Origin: a virus
DNA length: 46,493 bases
Virus record (IMG/VR): IMGVR_UViG_3300035698_005072
Location: 1-46,493 of that record
Strand: one strand, 5' to 3'
The position numbers and the translations under genes are program-made. Numbering within the stretch: position 1 is the first letter of the stretch; each line of letters starts with the position of its first letter. Shown piece by piece: positions 32,734 to 42,096 of the stretch. The notes under the pieces are model-generated. The model was not told the origin of the DNA and did no database searches. It saw nothing but the letters and a program-made list of their open reading frames with translations.

Positions 32734-35160
32734 ATGATAATTACAGATGATGATCTAGACTTAAATGATAAGATAGAAAAAGGAGCTACTAAAATAGGAG
32801 CTACATGGTTAATGGTTCCTCCTACGAGTATATCTATAGAGGATGAGAAGGGGTTAGAGCAGTACGCTATGCTAAGATCTACTTCTAATACTAGTCTAAA
32901 AACAGGAAGAGGTCGTATTAGTATAAGCATGTCTCTTATATTTGTAGATAAGGAAGATATTGATATGCATTTAATTCCTATATTAGCGCAGTTTAAAAGA
33001 TCTCCATTCCTACCTATAACTAATAAATTTCTAAGAGATGCACTTTATCCTGATTTAAAAAGTAATCCTATAATTAGTGAATATAATAAAGGTAAAGAGA
33101 ATGATGAAATCTCAGGCATTAATGCAAAGATGAATAATCTATCTACTAAGATAGGCATATACGAAGAGGATATAAAAGAATTGATGAAGGAAGATGCAGC
33201 AAATACATCTCCAACTACAGAGCAGCAAGCTATGTATGGTGCCTACTCCTCTAGAAATGTAGAGTTACGAGGTACTTTTAGTGAGGGATCTATTGAACTA
33301 GGTGGAGGAAGTAGCGGTGGCGGTGGAGCAAGTGGAAGCTGGGACTCCTTTAAAAATAACGCTAATAAGATCAAATTGTTGCAGGATAAAGTCGTAGATA
33401 TGGTTCAGGAAAAAGGTATATTATTATCGAAAAAGAATATGAAAGTAGAGGAGTTAGAGAATAGTAAATTAAAGATCAAAAAAGGGTATTCTCCTGGAAT
33501 ACATGTAACTCTAGAAAGCATCAATATTAGTAATGTACCTAATCTCCCAAATTCTGTTGTTGTTTCTTTTTCTTTATTATACTTTAATCATTCTATTTAT
33601 ATACCTAGTGTAGAGTATATTATAGGGAGAGACATTAATGATCCTATTACTATAAATAAGAAACAAGGAATACAATATAGCAGTAATATAAGTGATAGTA
33701 TTCTATTTAAGCAATTATATACTTCTCTAATAAGTGATAAATCTGAATATCCATTCCTAACAAATACAAGTACACGTATAGATAATGCTAGTTTGGATAC
33801 TATAGTCTTTGGATATAGCACTACTTCTAGAAAGACAGGAGAGAGTCCACAGGAACTAGTACCTACTAATTCTTTAGGTATTAATGTACAGGGAGACATA
33901 AAGAATGATCCAATTTTAATTAATATACCAGGCGTTCACATACAAGGAGTATCTGTTGGATATATAAATTATATACCTGAGATTCCTATATTAGGACATA
34001 GCCGAGCTGCACATCAGTTTATAGGGTGTTCTTCCTATACTGCTAGTATACACCTTCAAGTACATGACAATGATGAGACTGGAAGCTTGGGTATTCTTAG
34101 AAGTTTTGTAGAACGTATGGAAGAATTAGCCTTATATAAGGATAGATCACAATATAGACATTGGTTTAAAATTACATCTCCAATTATGAATTTAATAGGG
34201 ATGCATTTTGGAATAATTAAAAATATGGAAATAAGTACAGTGGAGGGGAGTCCTGGTTTATACGATGTTGTTTTATCTATAAATGGTTTTGATCCTAGTA
34301 ATATAGCTTGGGATAAGAACAACCTAAACCCTTGGATTAATGATGACTTACGTTATGAAGTACTATCTGGTATACTTAAGGGGAAGTTTAATGCTCCTAT
34401 ACTTGAAAAATTAAAAGACTTTGCATTTGGAGAGGATGTCTCTCTTGAAGGAAATATAAAACCACTACTTGATGATATTGGTTACAAAAAGATAAGTGAT
34501 GATAGCTACTTACCAAATCCAGACAGTGTTATTAAGTATACAGGATTTAGTCCTGATAATCCTATACATACTACAGAAGCTACTGTTGTGGATGGAGATA
34601 CTATATCCGTGGATGGTGCTGCAATTAGATTAAAAGGTATAGATACTCTTGAATCTGGAATAACTGTGGGAGGTAAGCCTAATACTAAAGTATATGCACA
34701 GGCTGCTAAGTATGGTAAAACTCCTGATGAAGTAATTGCACAAGGAAAAGCAGCCTCTGATTATACTAAAAGTTTAGTAGAAGGTAGAGATATTACTACT
34801 GAAGCATCCCCTTCAGATAAGAAGACTCATTATAAAGGTAAGTATGCAAGGAATTTAGGATATGTATATACTCCTGTAACGGATACGGAGCGTAATGATC
34901 CAGAAATAACTTCTGACTGCTACACTACCTTAGAAGGTAAAGAAGATCCACAATTAGATGTACAAGCATGTCTAGTATCAAAAGGACTTGCTATATCTCC
35001 TGTGTATAGTCATGATAAAAAAGAACTTTATGATAAGTTACAAAAGGAAGCTAAGAAAGATAAGCGTGGTATATGGGCTGAAAAAGTAGATGGAGAAAAT
35101 GTAATGGTAGGAAAAGCTAAAGAAATTTATCGTAACCTCAAAAGTATTATAGTAGCATAG
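32734..35160 (+). CDS. Baseplate protein with C-terminal staphylococcal nuclease domain (808 aa)
   Basis: Residues 1-110 are beta-rich (MVPPTSISIEDEKGLEQY, RGRISISMSLIFVDKEDID) and recall tail-hub/tube-adaptor proteins. A Gly/Ser linker (about 187-206) and a coiled coil follow, then another beta-rich block to about 560. Residues about 612-790 are an SNase/TNase domain: VVDGDTI (D622), IRLKGIDTLE (R632, D637, E640), YARNLGYVY (R706) and ending KKDKRGIWAE. All residues equivalent to SNase D21, R35, D40, E43 and R87 are present, so calcium-dependent phosphodiesterase activity is plausible. The protein also shares GAYSSRN-x-ELRG (169-180) with the next gene. Confidence 0.8.
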   Translation: MIITDDDLDLNDKIEKGATKIGATWLMVPPTSISIEDEKGLEQYAMLRSTSNTSLKTGRGRISISMSLIFVDKEDIDMHLIPILAQFKRSPFLPITNKFLRDALYPDLKSNPIISEYNKGKENDEISGINAKMNNLSTKIGIYEEDIKELMKEDAANTSPTTEQQAMYGAYSSRNVELRGTFSEGSIELGGGSSGGGGASGSWDSFKNNANKIKLLQDKVVDMVQEKGILLSKKNMKVEELENSKLKIKKGYSPGIHVTLESINISNVPNLPNSVVVSFSLLYFNHSIYIPSVEYIIGRDINDPITINKKQGIQYSSNISDSILFKQLYTSLISDKSEYPFLTNTSTRIDNASLDTIVFGYSTTSRKTGESPQELVPTNSLGINVQGDIKNDPILINIPGVHIQGVSVGYINYIPEIPILGHSRAAHQFIGCSSYTASIHLQVHDNDETGSLGILRSFVERMEELALYKDRSQYRHWFKITSPIMNLIGMHFGIIKNMEISTVEGSPGLYDVVLSINGFDPSNIAWDKNNLNPWINDDLRYEVLSGILKGKFNAPILEKLKDFAFGEDVSLEGNIKPLLDDIGYKKISDDSYLPNPDSVIKYTGFSPDNPIHTTEATVVDGDTISVDGAAIRLKGIDTLESGITVGGKPNTKVYAQAAKYGKTPDEVIAQGKAASDYTKSLVEGRDITTEASPSDKKTHYKGKYARNLGYVYTPVTDTERNDPEITSDCYTTLEGKEDPQLDVQACLVSKGLAISPVYSHDKKELYDKLQKEAKKDKRGIWAEKVDGENVMVGKAKEIYRNLKSIIVA

Positions 35161-35175
35161 GTAGGAGAATATAAA

Positions 35176-38100
35176 ATGGAACTAGATAAATTTGGTTTAC
35201 CAAGAATAACAGCTGAATCTAGGCTACACATCCCTGTATCAAAAACAGAATGGGAAGCTGAAAAGCAGAGAAAAGGATACATACGTAAAAATGGTGGATG
35301 GATGCCTGGTGGTGAGTATGGAGGGTTAATAGTAAAGTACGAGGACGGTAATCGTGAAGAAATCATTGAGAATCCAGAATGGCGTGCACAGTTTAATGAA
35401 AGAATGCGTGTCGAGGATGAGCACTATAGAATATATGAAGAAAAGCAAGAGAAGAAGAAAGCAAAGGTAAAAGAAGCGGAAGTTGAATCCTCTCTGTCTA
35501 AAGAAAAGGCATCAGCAGAGTCTAAAATAGAGGAGGAAGCATCTAGACAAGAATTAGAAAGAATGGTTGCAGAACTACATAAAGAGGAACTAGCCACTTT
35601 AAAACAAAGAACTTATAGTGAGCTATCTTATGGGGAAAAACAGGATCTAAAGGAACTTCAAATCCAAGTTGCATTAGATGAGAGAGCTGTAGGTCTAAAA
35701 AAGAAGGATACTAAACTAGAGACTAAACCTAAACCTGGATCTACTATTACACAAGAACATATAGACGCAGCACTTAAAGCAAATAAGGAAGTAGAAGATG
35801 CATATGCTCGAAAAGCATTAGGGGAACAAAACAAAGACCCTAAATACTATAACTACGAGTATGGTCCTGGAGGTAAGGCTACTCCTGTAGTTAGTAAAAG
35901 TAAAACTAATAAGGAAATAGATAATGGTGCTATAGTCCCCGTAAAAGTACAAAGTAAAGCAAGTATGCAAGGAGCTTATTCCTCTAGAAATAGGGAGCTT
36001 AGAGGAGGAGAGGCTGTTCTAGATAAAAATATAGACGTTGAGTTACCTGGATACTCCAGCCCTACGCTAGAAATGTCAAAAACTCAAGCAGGGATAATAA
36101 AGAAGATAAAAGGAGACATACTAAGGTCTCCTAATAATGAAAGAATGCTTCGTAATTATATAGCTAGTCTATCAACTGAGTCAAAAAGAATGATAGATAC
36201 TGCTATACTTAAAAATAAAAATAAGTTAGATTTATCTACAAGAAAAAAGATTAATAAAAAAACACTCAATCTATCTGTTAGAAACTTATATCCTGATCTA
36301 GGGCTTAAACGATACATAGATTATAATCTAAGACCACCTACTTACGCTGAGCTTGGAGAGGGTGCTCCAGTATTTGTTAGTAGAAAAGTACAAAGTAACA
36401 GAACAGAGCAAGACTATGTAGAGCCTGATTTTATATATAGAAGACTATGCATTTTAAAGGACGACAATAATCTCATAGGAAATAAAAAGTCATATGATAA
36501 TGCTATAGATGATGTTATAGACGATGTTATGTCTGTCACGAGTAAAGGCCCTTTAGATTTATTAGCTAAGAATTATGCACAGCTAGAGGAAACTACAACT
36601 AGTAATAAAACACCTATAGAAAAGGCGGACTCTGGGGAAGTGAAAAATCTAGAGTATGGTAATAATGACATTAAAAAATATAATAAACACCATAAAAAAG
36701 ATATAGCTTCCTTAGCTAAAAAGTTACATGATAATCTTAATGATAGTACATACTCTTTGGCAAGAGCATTTCCTACATATCAGATATTATTTAGACATCC
36801 TAAGTACAGCTCCTGGTTTGGTTTATCTTATAGTGATTATTTTGAGACGGATACTGTATCTAGTTTAGAGATAATAAAGAATAGACAAAGAGCCTCTGAT
36901 ATTGCTGTTATAAAGATAGTAGATCTATTTGAAGGATTAACAGAAAGGGTTGTACATGTTTTAGATGATGAGGGAAGAATAGCATCTAGAAAGTTAAGTA
37001 AAAAAGATGATAACAAATTTAAAGACTTTGTGTTAAGGCCTGGAATTGAAGTTCAAATAAAGATAGGCTACGCAAATAAGGCAGCTGCTCTTCCTACTGT
37101 ATTTACTGGTATCATCACTGAAATGTCATACGATGAGAATATTGTTCTCGTAGCACAAGGTTTTGGGTATGAGTTACTTGCTCCAAAGAATGCAGATAAA
37201 TCTAGTACTATGAATTCTAAGTGGGCAGAGGATAAAAATATACTAGCAGATCTTTTGCATGAGTCTAAGGAAGTAGCTCATTTTGGTAAGGAGACAATGC
37301 TGCGAAGATATTTAAATAGTAAAAATAGTGGTATAGAGGCTTACGCTCCTGATTATGTAACTAAGAATGGTAAGAATATAAAAGATAATATGATTAAGGG
37401 AGCTTTCAAGGACTGGTCTGGGCAAGGCCAAACAGACATAGATATAGTTAGAAGAGCTAATGAAAGTACTCTAGAAACAATACAAAGACGTGGAAATATA
37501 ATATTAGATAAGCTTAATATATTTACTAAAACTAGAAAAGCACTAAACATATATGGTAACTTTTCAAAAAAGGTTAATCCTGGAGAAGAAGAATGTAACG
37601 TTATAAACAAAGAAATTAGAGATAAGAAAATTAAAAGAAATAAACTAAATGCTCTAGTAGATCATATAGAAGATAATAACTTATTCTTTGATTACACGGG
37701 TAAATCGCATAAGTTTAAAGGGAAAGACTATAAATTTTATATGAAGGATACAAATATCTGGAATATAGCAAAGGAGTTAGAATTAAGGCATCCCGGATTT
37801 ATAGCCACTGTAGTACCCTTTGATGAAAGAGCTACATTATTCTTTGGAAGACCTGAGCAGCCTTACTGGTGGACTACGGATACTGATAACTTAACTGATT
37901 TTTATACATATCAAGATGGTGTAAATAGGAATGATGTAGACGCTACTAAGAGTGATCCTAGATTAAAGCCTCTTACTAACTACTTTTTTGCACACAGTAG
38001 TCTTAATCTTGTATCAAATAACATAACACCTTCAGCAGAAGGTACTTATAACATGGTGTCCGTATCCTCATATAAGCAAGGATCCTTTAGAAAGATAGCA

Positions 38101-39237
38101 AGTAAGGCTCTTTTTGGGGTGTTTGGAAAAAGTACTGATACTTTAAAAAGAGGACGTACTCGCTACAGTAAGTTAAATGATAACATACCAGACTATCTAC
38201 TTAGACATCAACACTTCGAAGAAATAAATGCAGCAAACAGTACCTTGACTAAGAAGTATGCATTAGGTCATTTAGTTAAAGGAGTGCGTGATATGTATAA
38301 GGGTGAGCTAGTGATGCTCGGAGATGGGGCTATTAAGCCATATGATACTGTATTCATATATGATGAGTATCGTGATATAGTTGGGCCTGTTGAGGTTGAG
38401 CAAGTAGTACACAGTTTTACATTAGAGCATGGATTTATTTCTACAATAACTCCAGATCTATGTCTGGATATAGACAATCCCTTTAAGTTTACAGTGCTAC
38501 ATGCTTTCTCTAATAAAGCAACAATAGCTGCTAATAAGATAGAGAAAGAAAGAGAGGCATCAAATGCAGCACACTATAAAAGGGTAACTGGAGATGATTA
38601 TAGTATTAAATTTAAGAAGAAAGTGTACCTTGCAAAAGGAGAAAATTTGAAAGAAACACTTAGTACCGTCAGAAAAGGATCTGTGTTATTATCTATGGTA
38701 GGGGGATATACACGTACAGTCTCAAAAGCAGTAATGAAAACAGGGTTTATAGGTGCAGGAATTCCAATGGCTATAGCATCCGGGATAGTTAATAAAATAA
38801 AAGATAAAGTGTATAATAGAAACCCTATTAATATACATCCATTATTATATAAAGGTAAGCCATATGTTGCGGGAGTAGATGGTTATGAACAAAATAGCAT
38901 ATTTGGTCACTATGGTACTAAAGTTAAAAGATTTACTGACAATATAGACTCTTTTTATGATGCATGGAGTGATGGTCTCGATGAAGAAGCAGCTAATTAT
39001 AATAGTGCGGAACTGGAGACTGCCGAAAAATATACTAGATTACAGTTAAAGACAGTTAAAACAGCAGCGCTTGCAGCTTTGGGTATGGTATCTACTGCAT
39101 CAACGCCTCAACTAGTAGGTAAAGAACTTACAAAGGACTATAGTAATATTACTAGAAAAGGGGTAGTAAGGACATTGCAAGGTAAAACTAAATCATTTCT
39201 CACTAATGTTAGTAATTGGTTTGATAAGAAGGATTAA
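35176..39237 (+). CDS. Baseplate hub protein, gpD/gp27-like (1353 aa)
   Basis: The RBS is TAGGAGAA. Residues 1-255 are highly charged coiled coil (KQEKKKAKVKEAEVESSL, EEASRQELERMV). GAYSSRN-x-ELRG lies at 266-277. Residues about 535-1100 contain a phage late-control/hub domain: VLRPGIEVQIKIGYAN, LPTVFTGIITEMSYDENIVLVAQGFGYELL and, later, GELVMLGDGAIKPYDTVFI. A small hydrophobic patch (GAGIPMAIASGIVN) is near 1194. Hubs form the trimeric or hexameric end of the tail tube that carries the spike. The length is far beyond typical hubs (about 350-400 aa) because of the charged N-terminus and insertions. Confidence 0.75.
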   Translation: MELDKFGLPRITAESRLHIPVSKTEWEAEKQRKGYIRKNGGWMPGGEYGGLIVKYEDGNREEIIENPEWRAQFNERMRVEDEHYRIYEEKQEKKKAKVKEAEVESSLSKEKASAESKIEEEASRQELERMVAELHKEELATLKQRTYSELSYGEKQDLKELQIQVALDERAVGLKKKDTKLETKPKPGSTITQEHIDAALKANKEVEDAYARKALGEQNKDPKYYNYEYGPGGKATPVVSKSKTNKEIDNGAIVPVKVQSKASMQGAYSSRNRELRGGEAVLDKNIDVELPGYSSPTLEMSKTQAGIIKKIKGDILRSPNNERMLRNYIASLSTESKRMIDTAILKNKNKLDLSTRKKINKKTLNLSVRNLYPDLGLKRYIDYNLRPPTYAELGEGAPVFVSRKVQSNRTEQDYVEPDFIYRRLCILKDDNNLIGNKKSYDNAIDDVIDDVMSVTSKGPLDLLAKNYAQLEETTTSNKTPIEKADSGEVKNLEYGNNDIKKYNKHHKKDIASLAKKLHDNLNDSTYSLARAFPTYQILFRHPKYSSWFGLSYSDYFETDTVSSLEIIKNRQRASDIAVIKIVDLFEGLTERVVHVLDDEGRIASRKLSKKDDNKFKDFVLRPGIEVQIKIGYANKAAALPTVFTGIITEMSYDENIVLVAQGFGYELLAPKNADKSSTMNSKWAEDKNILADLLHESKEVAHFGKETMLRRYLNSKNSGIEAYAPDYVTKNGKNIKDNMIKGAFKDWSGQGQTDIDIVRRANESTLETIQRRGNIILDKLNIFTKTRKALNIYGNFSKKVNPGEEECNVINKEIRDKKIKRNKLNALVDHIEDNNLFFDYTGKSHKFKGKDYKFYMKDTNIWNIAKELELRHPGFIATVVPFDERATLFFGRPEQPYWWTTDTDNLTDFYTYQDGVNRNDVDATKSDPRLKPLTNYFFAHSSLNLVSNNITPSAEGTYNMVSVSSYKQGSFRKIASKALFGVFGKSTDTLKRGRTRYSKLNDNIPDYLLRHQHFEEINAANSTLTKKYALGHLVKGVRDMYKGELVMLGDGAIKPYDTVFIYDEYRDIVGPVEVEQVVHSFTLEHGFISTITPDLCLDIDNPFKFTVLHAFSNKATIAANKIEKEREASNAAHYKRVTGDDYSIKFKKKVYLAKGENLKETLSTVRKGSVLLSMVGGYTRTVSKAVMKTGFIGAGIPMAIASGIVNKIKDKVYNRNPINIHPLLYKGKPYVAGVDGYEQNSIFGHYGTKVKRFTDNIDSFYDAWSDGLDEEAANYNSAELETAEKYTRLQLKTVKTAALAALGMVSTASTPQLVGKELTKDYSNITRKGVVRTLQGKTKSFLTNVSNWFDKKD

Positions 39238-39245
39238 TATAGATT

Positions 39246-39653
39246 ATGGACATTACTGCTAATAATATATATGAGGGTGTTATAGTAAAGCATGATATAT
39301 CAAGCAATACCGTAGACGTGTATATTGGATCTCTATCTGAAATTGATGGTGAGGTATCTAATGGACTGGAAATAGAGAAATACCTAGCTGAAGATGATGG
39401 ATCTAGAGATCCTATTAATGGTGAGATATTGTATAATCTACCACTTAATTATACTGGGATAATGACATACCTAGAACCCAAGCATGTAGGTAATAATGGT
39501 GAATACTTAAAGTTACATTATGCTATGATCATCACTAAGGTACCCGGAGACCCTAAACAGGGTATAGTATTTCCTCAATTTAGAAGATTCACAGCAAAGA
39601 AGAGTGTTAAAGTTAACTCAGTTGTAAACCCTTTTGGTAGCAGAATAGTTTAG
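39246..39653 (+). CDS. Small OB-fold-like baseplate/spike-base protein (135 aa)
   Basis: ATG 39246 follows AAGGATTAATATAGATT. The product opens with a strand-turn-strand pattern (NIYEGVIVKHDISSNTVDVYIGSL) like the OB-fold base of spike proteins, continues with strands (YLKLHYAMIITKVP, GIVFPQFRRFT) and has no long helix. Directly downstream of the hub, an OB-type spike base or hub plug is the natural guess. There is no spike beta-helix or PAAR motif in it. The assignment is by strand pattern and position. Confidence 0.5.
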   Translation: MDITANNIYEGVIVKHDISSNTVDVYIGSLSEIDGEVSNGLEIEKYLAEDDGSRDPINGEILYNLPLNYTGIMTYLEPKHVGNNGEYLKLHYAMIITKVPGDPKQGIVFPQFRRFTAKKSVKVNSVVNPFGSRIV

Positions 39654-39660
39654 GAGCGTT

Positions 39661-40488
39661 ATGGAAGAAACTCATACATCAGAAAATATAGGACAAAGTA
39701 AGTATCTTGAAGCTAATGCAGTTAGTCCCGGAGATAAGATTATAAAGTGGGGAGATGAGGACGATGAGCATGCTTCATCACTATCACTTAGACGTAAAGA
39801 AGCTTTTTTAACTCCAGGTAACTTTATTGGATATTATACTAATATAGAAGATGGTAACACTATATGTGGTAGACTAAACCTAGCCACTCAACCTAGTGAG
39901 ATCTTTTTAGATGGGCAGTACAGAGGTAATAGCAGATTGCCATTTTTATTTGGTATTGATCCTTTTCAAATATCTTTTAAGTTTAAAAGTACAGCTGCTA
40001 CTGAGATGTCAAGTATGTTGCTAGATTACAGTAATGATTATGATAAATTAGCATATGCTATAAAAGAAGGTGTGAGTTGTATTGTTGATGATGATACATG
40101 GAGTTACTTATACTTAATAGAGCCTGGAATTGCTGGATATTATTCAGAGGGGCATACTACTAGACCTTATCCACATTGTGATCCAGTTACTGGAATACCA
40201 GTATTTACTAGTAAGGGTATTGCAGCTAAGGATACTGAAGAATTAATTACAGCTAAGCCTACATTTCCAAGTTCAGGTAAGTATTATCCAGAGTCAAATG
40301 TAGCTAAGAAAAAGGGAGAAGATCCTTTACACGAGGCAAGTCCTGGAGACACTGTACAACATATAGTATATACACTACGTAAAGTATACCATAAGGTACG
40401 CTTATTTAAACCTTGTGTAGGAGTAGATCCGGGTGTGGCAGCAGCTACATCACTTGAAGCAAAGCTTGCAGGTGGAGGTATAGTTTAA
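39661..40488 (+). CDS. Hypothetical baseplate protein (275 aa)
   Basis: TAGGAGCG precedes ATG 39661. The protein is polar with mixed strands and loops (NFIGYYTNIEDGNTICGRLN, PFLFGIDPFQISFKFKS), Cys and His scattered (YPHCDP), and a basic region HIVYTLRKVYHKVRLFKPC before a Gly-rich end. No family is recognised. It sits between the spike-base candidate and the gp25-like gene and ends in a TAATG overlap with the latter, so it most likely belongs to the baseplate. Confidence 0.5.
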   Translation: MEETHTSENIGQSKYLEANAVSPGDKIIKWGDEDDEHASSLSLRRKEAFLTPGNFIGYYTNIEDGNTICGRLNLATQPSEIFLDGQYRGNSRLPFLFGIDPFQISFKFKSTAATEMSSMLLDYSNDYDKLAYAIKEGVSCIVDDDTWSYLYLIEPGIAGYYSEGHTTRPYPHCDPVTGIPVFTSKGIAAKDTEELITAKPTFPSSGKYYPESNVAKKKGEDPLHEASPGDTVQHIVYTLRKVYHKVRLFKPCVGVDPGVAAATSLEAKLAGGGIV

Positions 40489-40943
40489 TGATTAAATATA
40501 ATAATATAGATTTAGGGTTAACTCAGGGCGGGGATCTTGATGTTACCAATGGTGATTTAGGAGTAGTACGTGATACTACGGTACTAAATAACAATGGGGT
40601 GCCTACTAATAAGGTGTTAGCTACTGCATTAAAAAGAGATGTATTAAAAAGAATAGCAACAGACCCCGAAGATTACCTTGAGGCAGAGATGTTATCAGCT
40701 AACTTACAACGATTTAGAAGTCAGAAAGTAACTCCATACTTAGTAGCTCAAATGGAAGAGGCAATAACAAGAGCTCTAACTATAGATGGAAGAATGGATA
40801 AAAGTGATTTAGATGTAGTGTGTTTGCCTGTAGATAAGAAAACTGTACTACCTTTTATATTCATAACTATTGACGGGGAGAGAATTAATCTTAATCCTGG
40901 GTTAGTCTTTGATATGAGTGAAGGGATAACACTGCCTTCATAA
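40488..40943 (+). CDS. gp25/XkdS-like baseplate wedge protein (151 aa)
   Basis: GGAGG precedes the overlapping ATG (TAATG). Size, acidic character and place immediately before the J-like gene are as in gp25/W-type wedge proteins of contractile tails. The N-terminal strand IDLGLTQGGDLDVTNGDLGVV, the central helices (ALKRDVLKRIATDPEDYL, QMEEAITRAL) and C-terminal strands (LPFIFITIDGERINL) are compatible with that fold. These proteins join wedge and sheath-initiator parts. The call rests mainly on order and layout. Confidence 0.6.
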   Translation: MIKYNNIDLGLTQGGDLDVTNGDLGVVRDTTVLNNNGVPTNKVLATALKRDVLKRIATDPEDYLEAEMLSANLQRFRSQKVTPYLVAQMEEAITRALTIDGRMDKSDLDVVCLPVDKKTVLPFIFITIDGERINLNPGLVFDMSEGITLPS

Positions 40944-40953
40944 AGGAGAATAT

Positions 40954-42096
40954 ATGGCACTTTTTACAAAAGATCTAGATACTATTACAAGTGAAGTAAC
41001 AAATAAACTAATTAATAATACAGTTATAACTAGCATAGGGGAAGGTACTACTTCTAAGCTATTTGTAGATGCATTTGGTGAAGAGATAAGGGACCTGTAT
41101 AGTTCAGTTGATATAAATCAAAAAATGTCATTCTTATCCTCTGCGGATGGTCTATACTTAGATTTTATAGGGCAACTATTAAATTTATCAAGAGATTCTG
41201 AAACTAAGGGAATAGTAACTGCTTCTAATAGTAATATAAAGTTTTATGTAACTTCGGGTGTTTTATATGATGTACTAAATGGTGCTAACTATATCTCTGA
41301 AGGTACTGTAATTAGTAATACAGCGGGCACTATATTCTACTCTGTAGAGGATACAGTGTTAGTACCCCCTAGTGCAACTGAAGTATATGTTGCAGCCACA
41401 TCTCTTAATCAAGGAGCTGAAGGTAATCTAGGAGCTAATGAGCTTACTGTACATGATATTCCAGATGTTACAGATATATATGTTACAAATTCAGAGGCAA
41501 TACTAAGTGGTACAAGTGCCGAAGATGATGATAACTTTAGAGCACGTATTGCAAATGCTGTAGTAGCTTCGCAGAAAGCTAATAAAACCTCAATAGAACA
41601 AGCAGTTATTGGGTTAACTGAAGTAGCTGATGTTTACCTTAGACCATATGTTAGGGGTATTGGTACTTATGATGTATATGTGTTATCTCGTTCTGGTTTT
41701 CCTTCTGCATCTCTACTCGCGGAAGTGCAGACTGAGATAGAAGCAGTACAGAGTTTTGGAGCTAGTGGATTAGCTAGAAGTCCTAGAAAGTTAGATGTGG
41801 AATTATCTATTAGACTACTATTTAAAGAAGGTACTGACTTATCCTTAAGAGAGAATATAAAAAGTGATGTAACTTCTATTACCATAGACTATATGGCGTC
41901 TATCCCTATGGGTGGGGCTTTTATATATAATGAAATGATACAGAGGATACATGATGTTAGTAGTAACATTATTGATAGTCATATATCCATATATAGATTT
42001 AAAGGTAAGGATTCTTTAAAAGTAAATGTGTTAGCAGATTTTGATGAGATGTTTTTTCCTGATGAAAATATAAACGAAGCTATAAAGGTAATTTAA
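40954..42096 (+). CDS. Baseplate J-like protein
   Basis: AAAGGAG precedes ATG 40954. The 380-aa protein follows the BaseplateJ (gp47-like) plan: an N-terminal helical part ending in SADGLYLDFIGQLLNLSRD, strands with GTVISNTAGTIFYSVEDTVLV, a Gly/Asn turn region (AATSLNQGAEGNLGANEL), the hallmark GTSAEDDDNFRARIANAVV, then VYLRPYVRGIGTYDVYVLS and a final alpha/beta domain. J proteins form the wedge that links the hub to peripheral baseplate and fibres. The next gene overlaps its stop by one base (TAATG). Confidence 0.88.
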   Translation: MALFTKDLDTITSEVTNKLINNTVITSIGEGTTSKLFVDAFGEEIRDLYSSVDINQKMSFLSSADGLYLDFIGQLLNLSRDSETKGIVTASNSNIKFYVTSGVLYDVLNGANYISEGTVISNTAGTIFYSVEDTVLVPPSATEVYVAATSLNQGAEGNLGANELTVHDIPDVTDIYVTNSEAILSGTSAEDDDNFRARIANAVVASQKANKTSIEQAVIGLTEVADVYLRPYVRGIGTYDVYVLSRSGFPSASLLAEVQTEIEAVQSFGASGLARSPRKLDVELSIRLLFKEGTDLSLRENIKSDVTSITIDYMASIPMGGAFIYNEMIQRIHDVSSNIIDSHISIYRFKGKDSLKVNVLADFDEMFFPDENINEAIKVI

